From the NCBI GenBank assembly GCA_964396845.1, contig CAYNGH010000044.1, positions 1 through 21,601 on the forward strand: DNA of 21,601 nucleotides, read 5' to 3'. The DNA comes from CAYNGH01 sp964396845 (GTDB lineage Bacteria; Vulcanimicrobiota; JAJTBE01; CAYNGH01). Of the stretch, positions 7,796 through 14,807 are shown piece after piece. Numbering within the stretch: the stretch's first letter is position 1; every line of letters starts with the position of its first letter. The notes beneath the pieces were generated by a model. The model had not been told where the DNA came from. It saw only the letters and a program-made list of their open reading frames with translations, and did no database searches. The position numbers and the translations under genes were made by a program.

Positions 7796-9054
7796 AAGTT
7801 CTCTTCCTGTCTGTCAATACTAAGATATTTCAGCCCGCTGGTATAAAAGCGGGTCAGCTGATCCGGGGATAAATCATAAATCCGTTTGAAGCCGAGGGAA
7901 AAACATAACTCTCGAAAAAGATCCCCGCTGATCATCTCTTCGTTGGAAAGATCCCGAACCGATAAGGAGCGCCTTGTCTGGAAATGATTGTCCAGATATG
8001 AAATCCTCCGGGGATCCGCCTGATGATCTTCGATGCGAAGCTGACGGCCCTTGATGTTATCCATGGCCACAATAAAATTCAACAGGCCGTCAAAACCGCT
8101 GTTGGCGAAAAAACTCCCGGCATATCGAAGAAACAATATGATCTCCGCCATCAGCACTTTCAGAGGAATCACCTTCAGAAAGGGGCTTCCGTTGATGTTC
8201 TCATACTGGTATTCCCGGGTGACATCACATACATAATAAAGCATGTTATATATGTTAATCTCAAAGTAGGAATAATAGCTGATTCCGGGATTTTCCGATA
8301 TTATACTTTCAAACTGGGAGTGAATTTTGGAGTCGGAAAAATCCGGCAGAACTCCTCCCCGGGCTTCCTGAACCGACTGCTGGGCATATCCCAGCAGTTT
8401 TTCAGCGCCAAACATCCTGCTGTGGGGAAAAGATGGAATCAGACACAGGGTCAACAGGGAATCAGTGCCATGATGCTCCTCAAAGTGAATCACCTTGTGG
8501 GTTTCCAGTCTTTGGCTGGCACGGGAGAGAAGGCTGTTTACAAAATCCTCAGCCTTCCGCCGTTTGCTCATAAGATATTCCAGCTCGTCAAACTTGGCCA
8601 GACGGGTAAGAAATTTCTGACTGTATTCATCGGTTCGCACATAAAGCCCGTTACGGCTCTTGTTGAGAACATGAGGAGTTTCCATGGACTGTTCCACATA
8701 TATCACATAAAAGTAACGATCCTCAATCTCGCCATGGGGAATCGGCGGTGATACATAAGGAATGATGGGAGGAAATATCTCCTCGAAACACCATTGAACT
8801 ATGGTCTGATCAAAACGGTTGATGCGCTCGACACCGGGCAGGGACTTTGCCCGCCCCCTGCCGTCTTCGTCAATGCCCATAATGATATAACCGCCGTATG
8901 TATTGGCAAAGGCGGACATCTTCTTCAAAAGGTTGGACTTGCCGGGATACTCACGCTTGAACTCCAGGCGGATGTTCTCCTCGGCGCCTTCCCTCAGAAG
9001 CTCCCGGATATCTTCGAAGGTCAGCTGATGAACCTGTTTTAAAAAGATGGACAA
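7792..9054 (-). CDS. AlbA_2 (Schlafen-type) domain protein with novel C-terminal region
   Basis: A 420-residue cytosolic protein. Residues about 14-150 match the AlbA_2 putative nucleic-acid-binding domain: RLEFKREYP (29-37), then LLKKMSAFANTYGGYIIMGI (42-61) and a short IDEDGRG turn, as seen in Schlafen-like bacterial regulators and some defence proteins. The rest (about 165-420) matches nothing that I recognise; it is aromatic-rich with no helicase, HTH or nuclease motif that I can see. The start is TTG, with GGGAGA at 9061-9066 and 6-nt spacing. The gene lies 34 nt after the GT87 gene and overlaps the small acidic gene by 4 nt. RNA or DNA binding is an inference from the domain. Confidence 0.8.
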   Translation of the reverse strand: MSIFLKQVHQLTFEDIRELLREGAEENIRLEFKREYPGKSNLLKKMSAFANTYGGYIIMGIDEDGRGRAKSLPGVERINRFDQTIVQWCFEEIFPPIIPYVSPPIPHGEIEDRYFYVIYVEQSMETPHVLNKSRNGLYVRTDEYSQKFLTRLAKFDELEYLMSKRRKAEDFVNSLLSRASQRLETHKVIHFEEHHGTDSLLTLCLIPSFPHSRMFGAEKLLGYAQQSVQEARGGVLPDFSDSKIHSQFESIISENPGISYYSYFEINIYNMLYYVCDVTREYQYENINGSPFLKVIPLKVLMAEIILFLRYAGSFFANSGFDGLLNFIVAMDNIKGRQLRIEDHQADPRRISYLDNHFQTRRSLSVRDLSNEEMISGDLFRELCFSLGFKRIYDLSPDQLTRFYTSGLKYLSIDRQEENL

Positions 9055-9060
9055 GGCTTA

Positions 9061-9066
9061 TCTCCC
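9061..9066 (-). promoter_or_regulatory. Ribosome binding site deciding a TTG start
   Basis: GGGAGA on the minus strand lies 6 nt before the TTG of the AlbA_2 gene, and no in-frame ATG lies nearby upstream. It fixes the unusual start. Confidence 0.7.
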
Positions 9067-9088
9067 GATTAATTGGCTCAATGTCATT

Positions 9089-10402
9089 TCAACAGCTCTC
9101 ATCTTTAACCTGCCGACAGGTATTCTCCGGAGCAATCAGAGGCATATATGCAATCCATGCCGCAAGGATGGCAAAATATGGCAGTTTCATCCCCAGAAAC
9201 AAGGTTTTTATCTCCCTGAATCGTATTGCAACAAACCCGGAGCAGAAACAGGCAAGAACACCATAGAAAAACCAGAGCAGGTAAAAGCAGACGGTTCCAG
9301 TCCTGTCCCCAGGGGGATACATCAGGAAATACATAAACACCAGACCAAAGGAAAAAAGTATGGTGACATGATTGTGAGGATGGGCATATGGAGTGACCAC
9401 GGAAAAGAGCAACACCACCAGCCCGAAGGAGAGAATCTGCCGGTGTTTATCCGAATAACCCCTCATGACCCAAAGGGTGCCTCCCATAAAAGCAAAGACA
9501 AATCCATAATAAAAAGCATCGATTGCCAGCCGGTTGCCAAGACCGAAGAACGAATAGATTACCGAGTAGAGGGACATGTTCCATATTATGCTCATATCGA
9601 TGGGGACCCTGCTGTGAAGGGAAAAATAATCCCGGTGCAGTCCAAACCCCCATATGAAACCCGGTATCATCAGTAAAATCAGAAAGGTTATCATGGCCCC
9701 GATAACAACCTTCCATTCTTTTTTCCAGATAAAATACAACAGAAAAAACAACGGCAACACCTTCAAGGCTCCCGCCAGCCCCAGGCACAGTCCCGCCAGG
9801 TTTTTTCTCCCTGAAACAAACAGGTAAATGGCCATGGCCCCCAGCAGGCCCACCAGCATTCCTGTCTGACCAAAGGCCAGGGCATCAATGGTGGGAGAGA
9901 AAAACATCGAAGCGATAAAAAACACCGGCACAAAAAACCAGTTGCCTTCAGCTCTTTTTGCATCAACCCTGTGCCATGCCAGGTAAATAAAAACCCCGGT
10001 TCCCAGAAGTTGAATTAGATTGAGAAAATACCACAGTCGCAAAGCTCCGGCATATCCCGGCAGTGCCATGGGAATCATCAGCATATAAAAAGAAGGCGGA
10101 TAATTATTCAGGCCTCCATAGTTAGGGCCCGGCGGAAACCCCAGGGTGCCGGCGAACTTGTTGACATGAGCCACATCATAAATTAAAGGATCGCCACGCA
10201 TGAGCATCTTTGATGACAGGTAATAGCCGACAAAATCGACCCGGTGGCGCATGACCAGATTGCCGGGAGTACCCGAGGCAGCCAGAAACTCCGGCATTGT
10301 AAAAACTACACATGCAACGGTCAGAGTCAGCAGTAATACTGCAACCAGGCCATATCTCCCGCAGAATGATTTCCGGGCTGATTCCTGTTGATTATCCTTC
10401 AT
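9089..10402 (-). CDS. GT87 (DUF2029) family integral membrane glycosyltransferase
   Basis: A 437-residue polytopic membrane protein with about 9-11 hydrophobic helices, the first at about residues 18-40. Family features are a first extracytoplasmic loop with an acidic site in RVDFVGYYLSS (catalytic-type Asp after the first helix, as in GT-C enzymes), NNYPPSFYMLMIP, the GQTGMLVGLLGAMAIYL segment and AGALKVLPLFFLLYF. GT87 enzymes such as mycobacterial PimE use polyprenyl-phosphate sugars as donors on the outer face of the membrane; the acceptor here is unknown. The ATG has an AGGGA site shortly upstream. It follows the kinase gene by 82 nt and precedes AlbA_2 by 34 nt, with no terminator seen between. 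Confidence 0.82.
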   Translation of the reverse strand: MKDNQQESARKSFCGRYGLVAVLLLTLTVACVVFTMPEFLAASGTPGNLVMRHRVDFVGYYLSSKMLMRGDPLIYDVAHVNKFAGTLGFPPGPNYGGLNNYPPSFYMLMIPMALPGYAGALRLWYFLNLIQLLGTGVFIYLAWHRVDAKRAEGNWFFVPVFFIASMFFSPTIDALAFGQTGMLVGLLGAMAIYLFVSGRKNLAGLCLGLAGALKVLPLFFLLYFIWKKEWKVVIGAMITFLILLMIPGFIWGFGLHRDYFSLHSRVPIDMSIIWNMSLYSVIYSFFGLGNRLAIDAFYYGFVFAFMGGTLWVMRGYSDKHRQILSFGLVVLLFSVVTPYAHPHNHVTILFSFGLVFMYFLMYPPGDRTGTVCFYLLWFFYGVLACFCSGFVAIRFREIKTLFLGMKLPYFAILAAWIAYMPLIAPENTCRQVKDESC

Positions 10403-10484
10403 CGTTTATCCCTGAACAAGTCTGTCTTTTCCGGGAGATTCGCCCAAGGGCAAAGATCCCCTTTTATGCTGTATCCGGGATTGT

Positions 10485-11537
10485 TCAACGAAGAATATGA
10501 AACCGGGTCTTGCCGGGAGAACTTTTTGAACTGCCGGGGATAAAATTGGCCACAAACTTTGTCCAGAATAGCCCCGCCTGTCTTGCAAGGCTTCCCAGGA
10601 GGCATCTGGTGGCCTTGACGGCATCCAGCTGAAAATAAACATCCAGAGCCGAGGAGGGACGATCTCTGACAGGGAGGGAAAGCATCCTGCCGATTAGCTC
10701 ACTGGTCGTATCAGGAACATCCCGGTTCAACTCCTTTACAGGCTCAAAGGTGAAGGTAGGGCGGTCATCACCTTCGGGATCGATTCCCGTCAGCAGATAA
10801 TGCATCAGAACCCCCAGGGAATAAAGATCACTGCGGGGCTGACATATGCCCTGATATTGTTCCGGGGCTGCATAACCGGGGGTTCCGATTTGGGTTCCCT
10901 TACTGCCGGGGTTATACTCCCGGGCGATGCCAAAATCCACCAGAAACAACTTGCCCTGGCGAATCATGACATTGGAAGGCTTCAAGTCCCGGTAAACTAT
11001 GGGAGGATCCCCGTAATGCAGATAGCTCAACACATCCAGAAGCTGAAGAAAAAAACTCATGGCACCGGGAGTATCCATGGGCTTCCCGCCAAGGTCCTTC
11101 ATAATATTACCCAGGTCCTGTCCTGATATATATTCCATCACCAGGTAATGAATTATACCGTCCCCCTTCTTCTGCCTCACCACAAAAAAATCCACCAGCC
11201 GGGGAAGGGCCTGATGGTTCAACCTCCCCAGAAAATCCACTTCCTGCATGAATCTTGCCTGGGCATATTGCCTCTCTTCGGGGTCAACAGAGGTCACCAG
11301 CATCTCTTTTATTGCCACTGGCCTGTTTTTTTCCCGATCCCATCCCCGGAACACCCTTCCCATGCCACCGGTGCTGATAACCCTGACAATCCGGTAACGA
11401 TCCACCAGCTCAAAGGGAACCCGGTCGGCATCATCGGGAGCAGGCTCTTTGCAGTGACAGCAGAGGCTCTCATCATCGGCATTTAGTTTCTGACATTCAA
11501 TACACAGCCAGGGCAAAAAATCACATCCCGTCAACAC
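10485..11537 (-). CDS. Hanks-type Ser/Thr protein kinase with N-terminal RanBP2-type zinc finger
   Basis: A 350-residue kinase. The N-terminus (10-29) has W-x-C-x2-C-x3-N-x6-C-x2-C, an exact RanBP2-type zinc-finger pattern. The kinase domain follows with a glycine loop STGGMGRVF (55-63), VAIK Lys77, Glu99 of helix C, VYRDLKPSN (catalytic D184, with Tyr in place of His in HRD, as in many bacterial kinases), DFG (201-203) and GTPGYAAPE (218-226). There is no transmembrane helix or sensor domain, so it is soluble; a Lys/Ser-rich tail ends the protein. The start is uncertain: GTG at 11537 would give an almost leaderless mRNA, while TTG at 11516 has GGGA at 11526-11529 and begins one codon before the zinc finger's PW. 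Neighbours downstream are GT87, AlbA_2 and the acidic protein. Confidence 0.9.
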   Translation of the reverse strand: MLTGCDFLPWLCIECQKLNADDESLCCHCKEPAPDDADRVPFELVDRYRIVRVISTGGMGRVFRGWDREKNRPVAIKEMLVTSVDPEERQYAQARFMQEVDFLGRLNHQALPRLVDFFVVRQKKGDGIIHYLVMEYISGQDLGNIMKDLGGKPMDTPGAMSFFLQLLDVLSYLHYGDPPIVYRDLKPSNVMIRQGKLFLVDFGIAREYNPGSKGTQIGTPGYAAPEQYQGICQPRSDLYSLGVLMHYLLTGIDPEGDDRPTFTFEPVKELNRDVPDTTSELIGRMLSLPVRDRPSSALDVYFQLDAVKATRCLLGSLARQAGLFWTKFVANFIPGSSKSSPGKTRFHILR

Positions 11538-11547
11538 TATAAGTCAC

Positions 11548-11576
11548 ATGATAAATTTACTCCAAGAGGTTGTCAA
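11548..11576 (-). promoter_or_regulatory. Near-consensus sigma-70 promoter of the kinase operon
   Basis: On the minus strand a perfect TTGACA -35 box (11576-11571), a 17-nt spacer and a TATCAT -10 box (11553-11548) precede the kinase gene. Transcription would start near 11541, only about 4 nt before the GTG at 11537 or about 25 nt before the TTG at 11516. Confidence 0.7.
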
Positions 11577-11900
11577 TACTGCCATATTTTCCCACATCAT
11601 CCGGTGCAAGGGTTTTAATCTGTATTGTATTTTTTTCATAGTTTATAGTTTAATTGCTATGATTATATTATTTCAAGTATTTCTGTCACATAGACAAGTA
11701 TATGACTATCTAAAGAAAGTTAATGTTAGTTCTATAGTATGATTTTTTATCATACTGAATGTCATATAATAATAACACAAATGAAGAACCTATGAATCCT
11801 CGCAGAATCAAAGCCGGCACCTGGCAGTCAGCAGGACCGGCAAATCATAAAAGCAGATGAACTGATTATAACACATAAATTAAACCGGGAGTTGATACCA
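11577..11900. other. AT-rich intergenic island with inverted repeats
   Basis: No convincing gene lies here. Bases up to about 11770 are very AT-rich compared with the surrounding 52% G+C DNA. They hold a perfect 8-bp inverted repeat, AGTATGAT (11736-11743) with ATCATACT (11749-11756), a TCATAG/CTATGA pair around 11640-11665, and repeated GTCA(C)ATA-like words. A TATAAT box at 11765-11770 on the + strand may serve the cysteine-rich gene, but no good -35 box is visible. Bases 11800-11890 are normal in composition and hold nothing that I recognise. Confidence 0.5.
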
Positions 11901-12311
11901 TTGGGAAGCTGTCAGGAAATTGCAAAATGCCCCCAGGAGGCCAGAGTCCTCTGCCAGCCCTACAATCAGGGAAAATCCTGCTGGATGAACCCGGAGGAAT
12001 GCCGTTGCGTCATCCAGGTGGGCATGAGCTGTGAAGTCTGCCCGATATATAAAGAACACCGCCGGGACCTGGAAAACTTAGCCAGCCTGGATTTCAGGAA
12101 AAACCGCCGGAAGGTGAAGGCATTTCTCAAAAACATGGAGCCTATCTTTCAGGAGCATATTCCAAATAACGGAAAAAAGCTCAAACCTGTGGAAAAGCGA
12201 AGAAAAAAGATTCTCCGGGAGTTCACCATCAAGCTTTTAGAGAGTGAGGTCAACAATCGGAAGCAGACTCTGGAGAAAAATCTGCAGGAGTTATTCCGGG
12301 AACTCTTCTGA
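11901..12311 (+). CDS. Cysteine-rich small protein with basic helical tail
   Basis: A 136-residue protein. Eight Cys lie in the first 47 residues (4, 10, 18, 27, 34, 36, 44, 47), including CWMNPEECRC and CEVC, in the style of the Cys-Trp-containing small domains common in anaerobes (C-x5-C, C-x2-Y, CW, C-x2-C-x2-Y). Zinc or iron-sulphur binding is likely but not proven. Residues 50-136 are highly charged, basic and helical, probably a coiled coil or nucleic-acid-contacting tail. The frame is open from a TTG at 11892, but the TTG at 11901 has GGGAG (11887-11891) at 9-nt spacing, so I chose it. It stands alone, ahead of a strong terminator. Function unknown. Confidence 0.75.
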   Translation: MGSCQEIAKCPQEARVLCQPYNQGKSCWMNPEECRCVIQVGMSCEVCPIYKEHRRDLENLASLDFRKNRRKVKAFLKNMEPIFQEHIPNNGKKLKPVEKRRKKILREFTIKLLESEVNNRKQTLEKNLQELFRELF

Positions 12312-12333
12312 CCCGGAGGGATGGGTGATTCGT

Positions 12334-12368
12334 GCAATACCTGGTGGGGGGCCGGGTATTGCTGTTTT
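12334..12368 (+). terminator. Rho-independent terminator after the cysteine-rich gene
   Basis: An 11-bp stem pairs 12334-12344 with 12352-12362, with one G-U pair and a 7-nt loop of TGGGGGG. It is followed by TGTTTT. It starts 22 nt after the stop codon. The opposite orientation has no T tract. Confidence 0.75.
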
Positions 12369-12386
12369 ATGAGGTAATATTTCTCA

Positions 12387-13070
12387 TCAAATTGAATCTG
12401 TTGCGGACACATCCCTGACCAGAAGGGATCTGATGTTTTCAAGGTGTTCTCCTGGAGATGTCATCAGAAGTATATCTTCTGACAGCAGAGAAATTTTGTC
12501 ATCTGCCGGCAATGCTTCTCCCTGACGGATTATGCAGAGCATCTGCACTTCCCGGGGCAGTCTTGTTTTCAGTTGTCCCGGGGTCTTTTCCATGGCAGGT
12601 GAATCGGCATGCAGGCGAATCTCACATACATTCAGAGGGCCATGACGGCTTATGACGGATATTCCGGCACTTTGTTCAATGGGTTTTTCCATCTTTTCCA
12701 GAACTGCATCGATGGAACTGACGGCCTCGTCAACCCCCAGGCGTCGGAATATTTCCCCGTTGGAGGGATTGTTGACCAAGGCTATGGTGGATGGAACCCG
12801 GAACTTCTTTCGGGCCAGCTGGCAAATAATCAGATTATCCTGATCCTTTCCCGTGACAGCTAGAATTATATCTGCCCGGGCTATTCCCGCTCTTTCCAGG
12901 ATCATAGGATCGCAGGCATCTCCCTGAACAACAAGGCTCCCGAATTCCTCCAGGAGGCACTGGCAACGCCCCCGATCCTTTTCTATGATGACTACTTCAT
13001 TTTTCTTGTCCAGGCGGGAATGGAGCAAGTAGTATCCCATATTCCCTCCCCCGGCGATAATACAGAACAT
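12387..13070 (-). CDS. TrkA-type RCK protein (second of pair)
   Basis: A 227-residue potassium-uptake regulatory subunit type. RCK_N (about 1-120) has a Rossmann fold with GGGNMG (7-12), an acidic residue ending the second strand (VVIIEKD), and GDACDPMIL. RCK_C (about 140-220) follows. Such subunits bind NAD(H) or ATP/ADP and gate Trk/Ktr potassium channels on the inside of the membrane. The start ATG overlaps the stop of the first TrkA gene by one base (TGATG). No TrkH/TrkG membrane subunit is in the window, so the channel partner is elsewhere. Confidence 0.88.
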   Translation of the reverse strand: MFCIIAGGGNMGYYLLHSRLDKKNEVVIIEKDRGRCQCLLEEFGSLVVQGDACDPMILERAGIARADIILAVTGKDQDNLIICQLARKKFRVPSTIALVNNPSNGEIFRRLGVDEAVSSIDAVLEKMEKPIEQSAGISVISRHGPLNVCEIRLHADSPAMEKTPGQLKTRLPREVQMLCIIRQGEALPADDKISLLSEDILLMTSPGEHLENIRSLLVRDVSATDSI

Positions 13071-13765
13071 CAGGCTTCACCTCCCGTTCCCGTATCCTGG
13101 TCATCGCTGGTTTTGATGGGGCCTGCCTCCAGCCTCAGAAGCAGGTCCGACAGCCGTTCAACTTTCACTACACCGAACAGGTGGTCGCCATCTTTAATCC
13201 GGGTATCGGATTCGGGGATAATTATCCTGAGATTTCTTATGATGGAGCTGATCCTGAATTCACCGGGTATTTCCACCTCGGAAACCTTCTTGCCGGTGCT
13301 TTCCCCGGATATTTTAATCTCCACTGCCAGGGCGGATCCGTCCCCTAACTGGTACTTCTTTACCAGGCCTGCCTCGACAATACCGCTACGCAACAGGTGG
13401 GCTCCCATAAGGCTGAAGTTCACCGTTTCCAGCCCCAGGTCAGAATATATCGCCGCTCTCCGGGGATCATATATACGGCAGAGAACCCGCCCCACCTGGT
13501 GAATTCCTCTGGCAATCTGCGCAGCCATCAGGTTGACATTATCGCTGTTGGTTACCGCCACGAAAGCATCGCATTCTTTCAGTCCCGCCCGCAGGAGGGT
13601 TGACTCCATGATGCCGTCCCCCAGGATTTTTCTGCCGTTGAAATTTTCCAGCCGTCCGAAGGCTTCAGGGTTTTTATCGATAACCGTCACTTGAATCCCC
13701 TGCTCCACCAGCATCCGGGCAAGGATTGAGCCTTGACGGCCACAGCCAAGAATTAGAGTCTTCAT
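13070..13765 (-). CDS. TrkA-type RCK protein (first of pair)
   Basis: A 231-residue RCK protein with GCGRQG (7-12) at the nucleotide-binding turn, D30 in VTVIDKN at the end of strand 2 (NAD-type acidic residue), and GDGIMESTLLRAGL. An RCK_C domain occupies about 140-220. The C-terminal tail is Thr/Gly/Asp-rich. The ATG has GGAG at 13772-13775. It is coupled by a one-base overlap to a second TrkA gene. The E. coli TrkA polypeptide has two RCK units in one chain, so here two half-size genes may form a heteromeric ring. Confidence 0.9.
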   Translation of the reverse strand: MKTLILGCGRQGSILARMLVEQGIQVTVIDKNPEAFGRLENFNGRKILGDGIMESTLLRAGLKECDAFVAVTNSDNVNLMAAQIARGIHQVGRVLCRIYDPRRAAIYSDLGLETVNFSLMGAHLLRSGIVEAGLVKKYQLGDGSALAVEIKISGESTGKKVSEVEIPGEFRISSIIRNLRIIIPESDTRIKDGDHLFGVVKVERLSDLLLRLEAGPIKTSDDQDTGTGGEA

Positions 13766-13935
13766 ATTTTTCTCCAGTCAAACATACAAAGATTATTTCC
13801 CACCAAAACAAGTTTCCCTCCTGGGGCCATGCCTGTGGCAAAGCATTTCACCTCTGGTGGCAGGTGTCAGTCAATTAAAAACAAATTTAACATCAATGCG
13901 TTGATCCCCGATATTCCAGGAGAGGAGATGACAGT
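13766..13935. other. Divergent intergenic region between trkA pair and DUF72 gene
   Basis: This 170-nt region should hold promoters for both directions. I see short imperfect inverted repeats (CACCT...AGGTG near 13850-13868) and an AT-rich stretch near 13872-13892, but no clear -35/-10 pair. Confidence 0.35.
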
Positions 13936-14793
13936 ATGATAAAGGTGGGTACTTGCGGATTATCCTTTTCCGACTGGGTTGGAACGGTTTATCCCAAAGG
14001 CTTGAAAAGCAGTGACATGCTCAGGTACTACAGCAGAAACCTCGGTTTTGACCTGGTGGAGATTGATGTTGCTTATTATACCCTTGTCAAAAGCAGAACC
14101 GTTGAAGGTTGGGCCAGGGGGACACCTGATGAGTTCAAGTTTGCAGTAAAATGCCATCGGGGTATGACCCTGAACCAGAAAACACCAGTGGATCCTCGAA
14201 CCGTTGACAACCGGGACTTGTTCCGGGCTTTTACAGAAACCCAGAAACCCATACTGTCATCAGGGAAAGCTCTCACATATCTGGCCCAGTTCGGCCCGGT
14301 GTTTTTCAGAAACAGGCAGAATATTGACTATCTTAAACTTTTCAGAGAAAGGCTCCCGCAGCTTCCCCTGACAGTGGAGTTTCGCCATAACTCATGGCTT
14401 TCGCCGGAGTCCATAGATGATACATTCCGACTCTTGCGGGAACACAACCTGGGATACGCGGTGGTGGATGAACCGGCAAAAAGAAGCCTCCCGGCCATGA
14501 TTCCTGGGGCTACCAATGATATTGCATATGTCCGGCTTCATGGCCGGAGCAGTAAGTGGTTTGAGGGTGATGCCAGCCTGAGGTATGATTACCTGTATTC
14601 TGATGAAGAGCTGATGGAGTTTATCCCCGTCATCCGGGGGTTGGAATCAGGGGCTCGGATTGCAGTGGTTTTATTTAACAACTGCCATGCAGGGGCGGCC
14701 CTGAAAAATGCGATAAAACTGAAACAACTCCTGGGCCTTGCAGGAGTATTCAAGGAAATGGATACTCCGAGGCAACTTGAGATGGATTTCTGA
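13936..14793 (+). CDS. DUF72 (YecE-family) TIM-barrel protein
   Basis: A 285-residue protein of the DUF72/YecE family, a TIM-barrel fold with no agreed biochemical function. Family marks are KVGTCGLSFSDWVGTVYP at the N-terminus, LVEIDVAYYTLV in place of the usual E-x-N-x-T/S-F-Y motif, FKFAVKCHRGMT, LTVEFRHNSW and VRLHGRSSKW near the end. Length fits the family. The ATG has AGGAG (13923-13927) with 8-nt spacing. It is divergent from the trkA pair and converges on the RimK-like gene with 14 nt between. Enzyme activity cannot be inferred. Confidence 0.9.
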   Translation: MIKVGTCGLSFSDWVGTVYPKGLKSSDMLRYYSRNLGFDLVEIDVAYYTLVKSRTVEGWARGTPDEFKFAVKCHRGMTLNQKTPVDPRTVDNRDLFRAFTETQKPILSSGKALTYLAQFGPVFFRNRQNIDYLKLFRERLPQLPLTVEFRHNSWLSPESIDDTFRLLREHNLGYAVVDEPAKRSLPAMIPGATNDIAYVRLHGRSSKWFEGDASLRYDYLYSDEELMEFIPVIRGLESGARIAVVLFNNCHAGAALKNAIKLKQLLGLAGVFKEMDTPRQLEMDF

Positions 14794-14807
14794 TGAGTCG
14801 CTGGAGC

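Noticed and set aside
11544..11563. ATG followed at once by TGA, in frame with the kinase and with GGAG 10 nt upstream: a start-stop element or UGA readthrough
   Set aside because: The ATG overlaps the -10 box and the GGAG lies in the spacer of the predicted promoter, so neither would be in the mRNA. TGA is also used as a normal stop elsewhere in the window.
11548..11742. Hydrophobic 64-codon open frame on the + strand
   Set aside because: It lies in the AT-rich intergenic island, overlaps the kinase promoter, has no ribosome site and shows no family resemblance.
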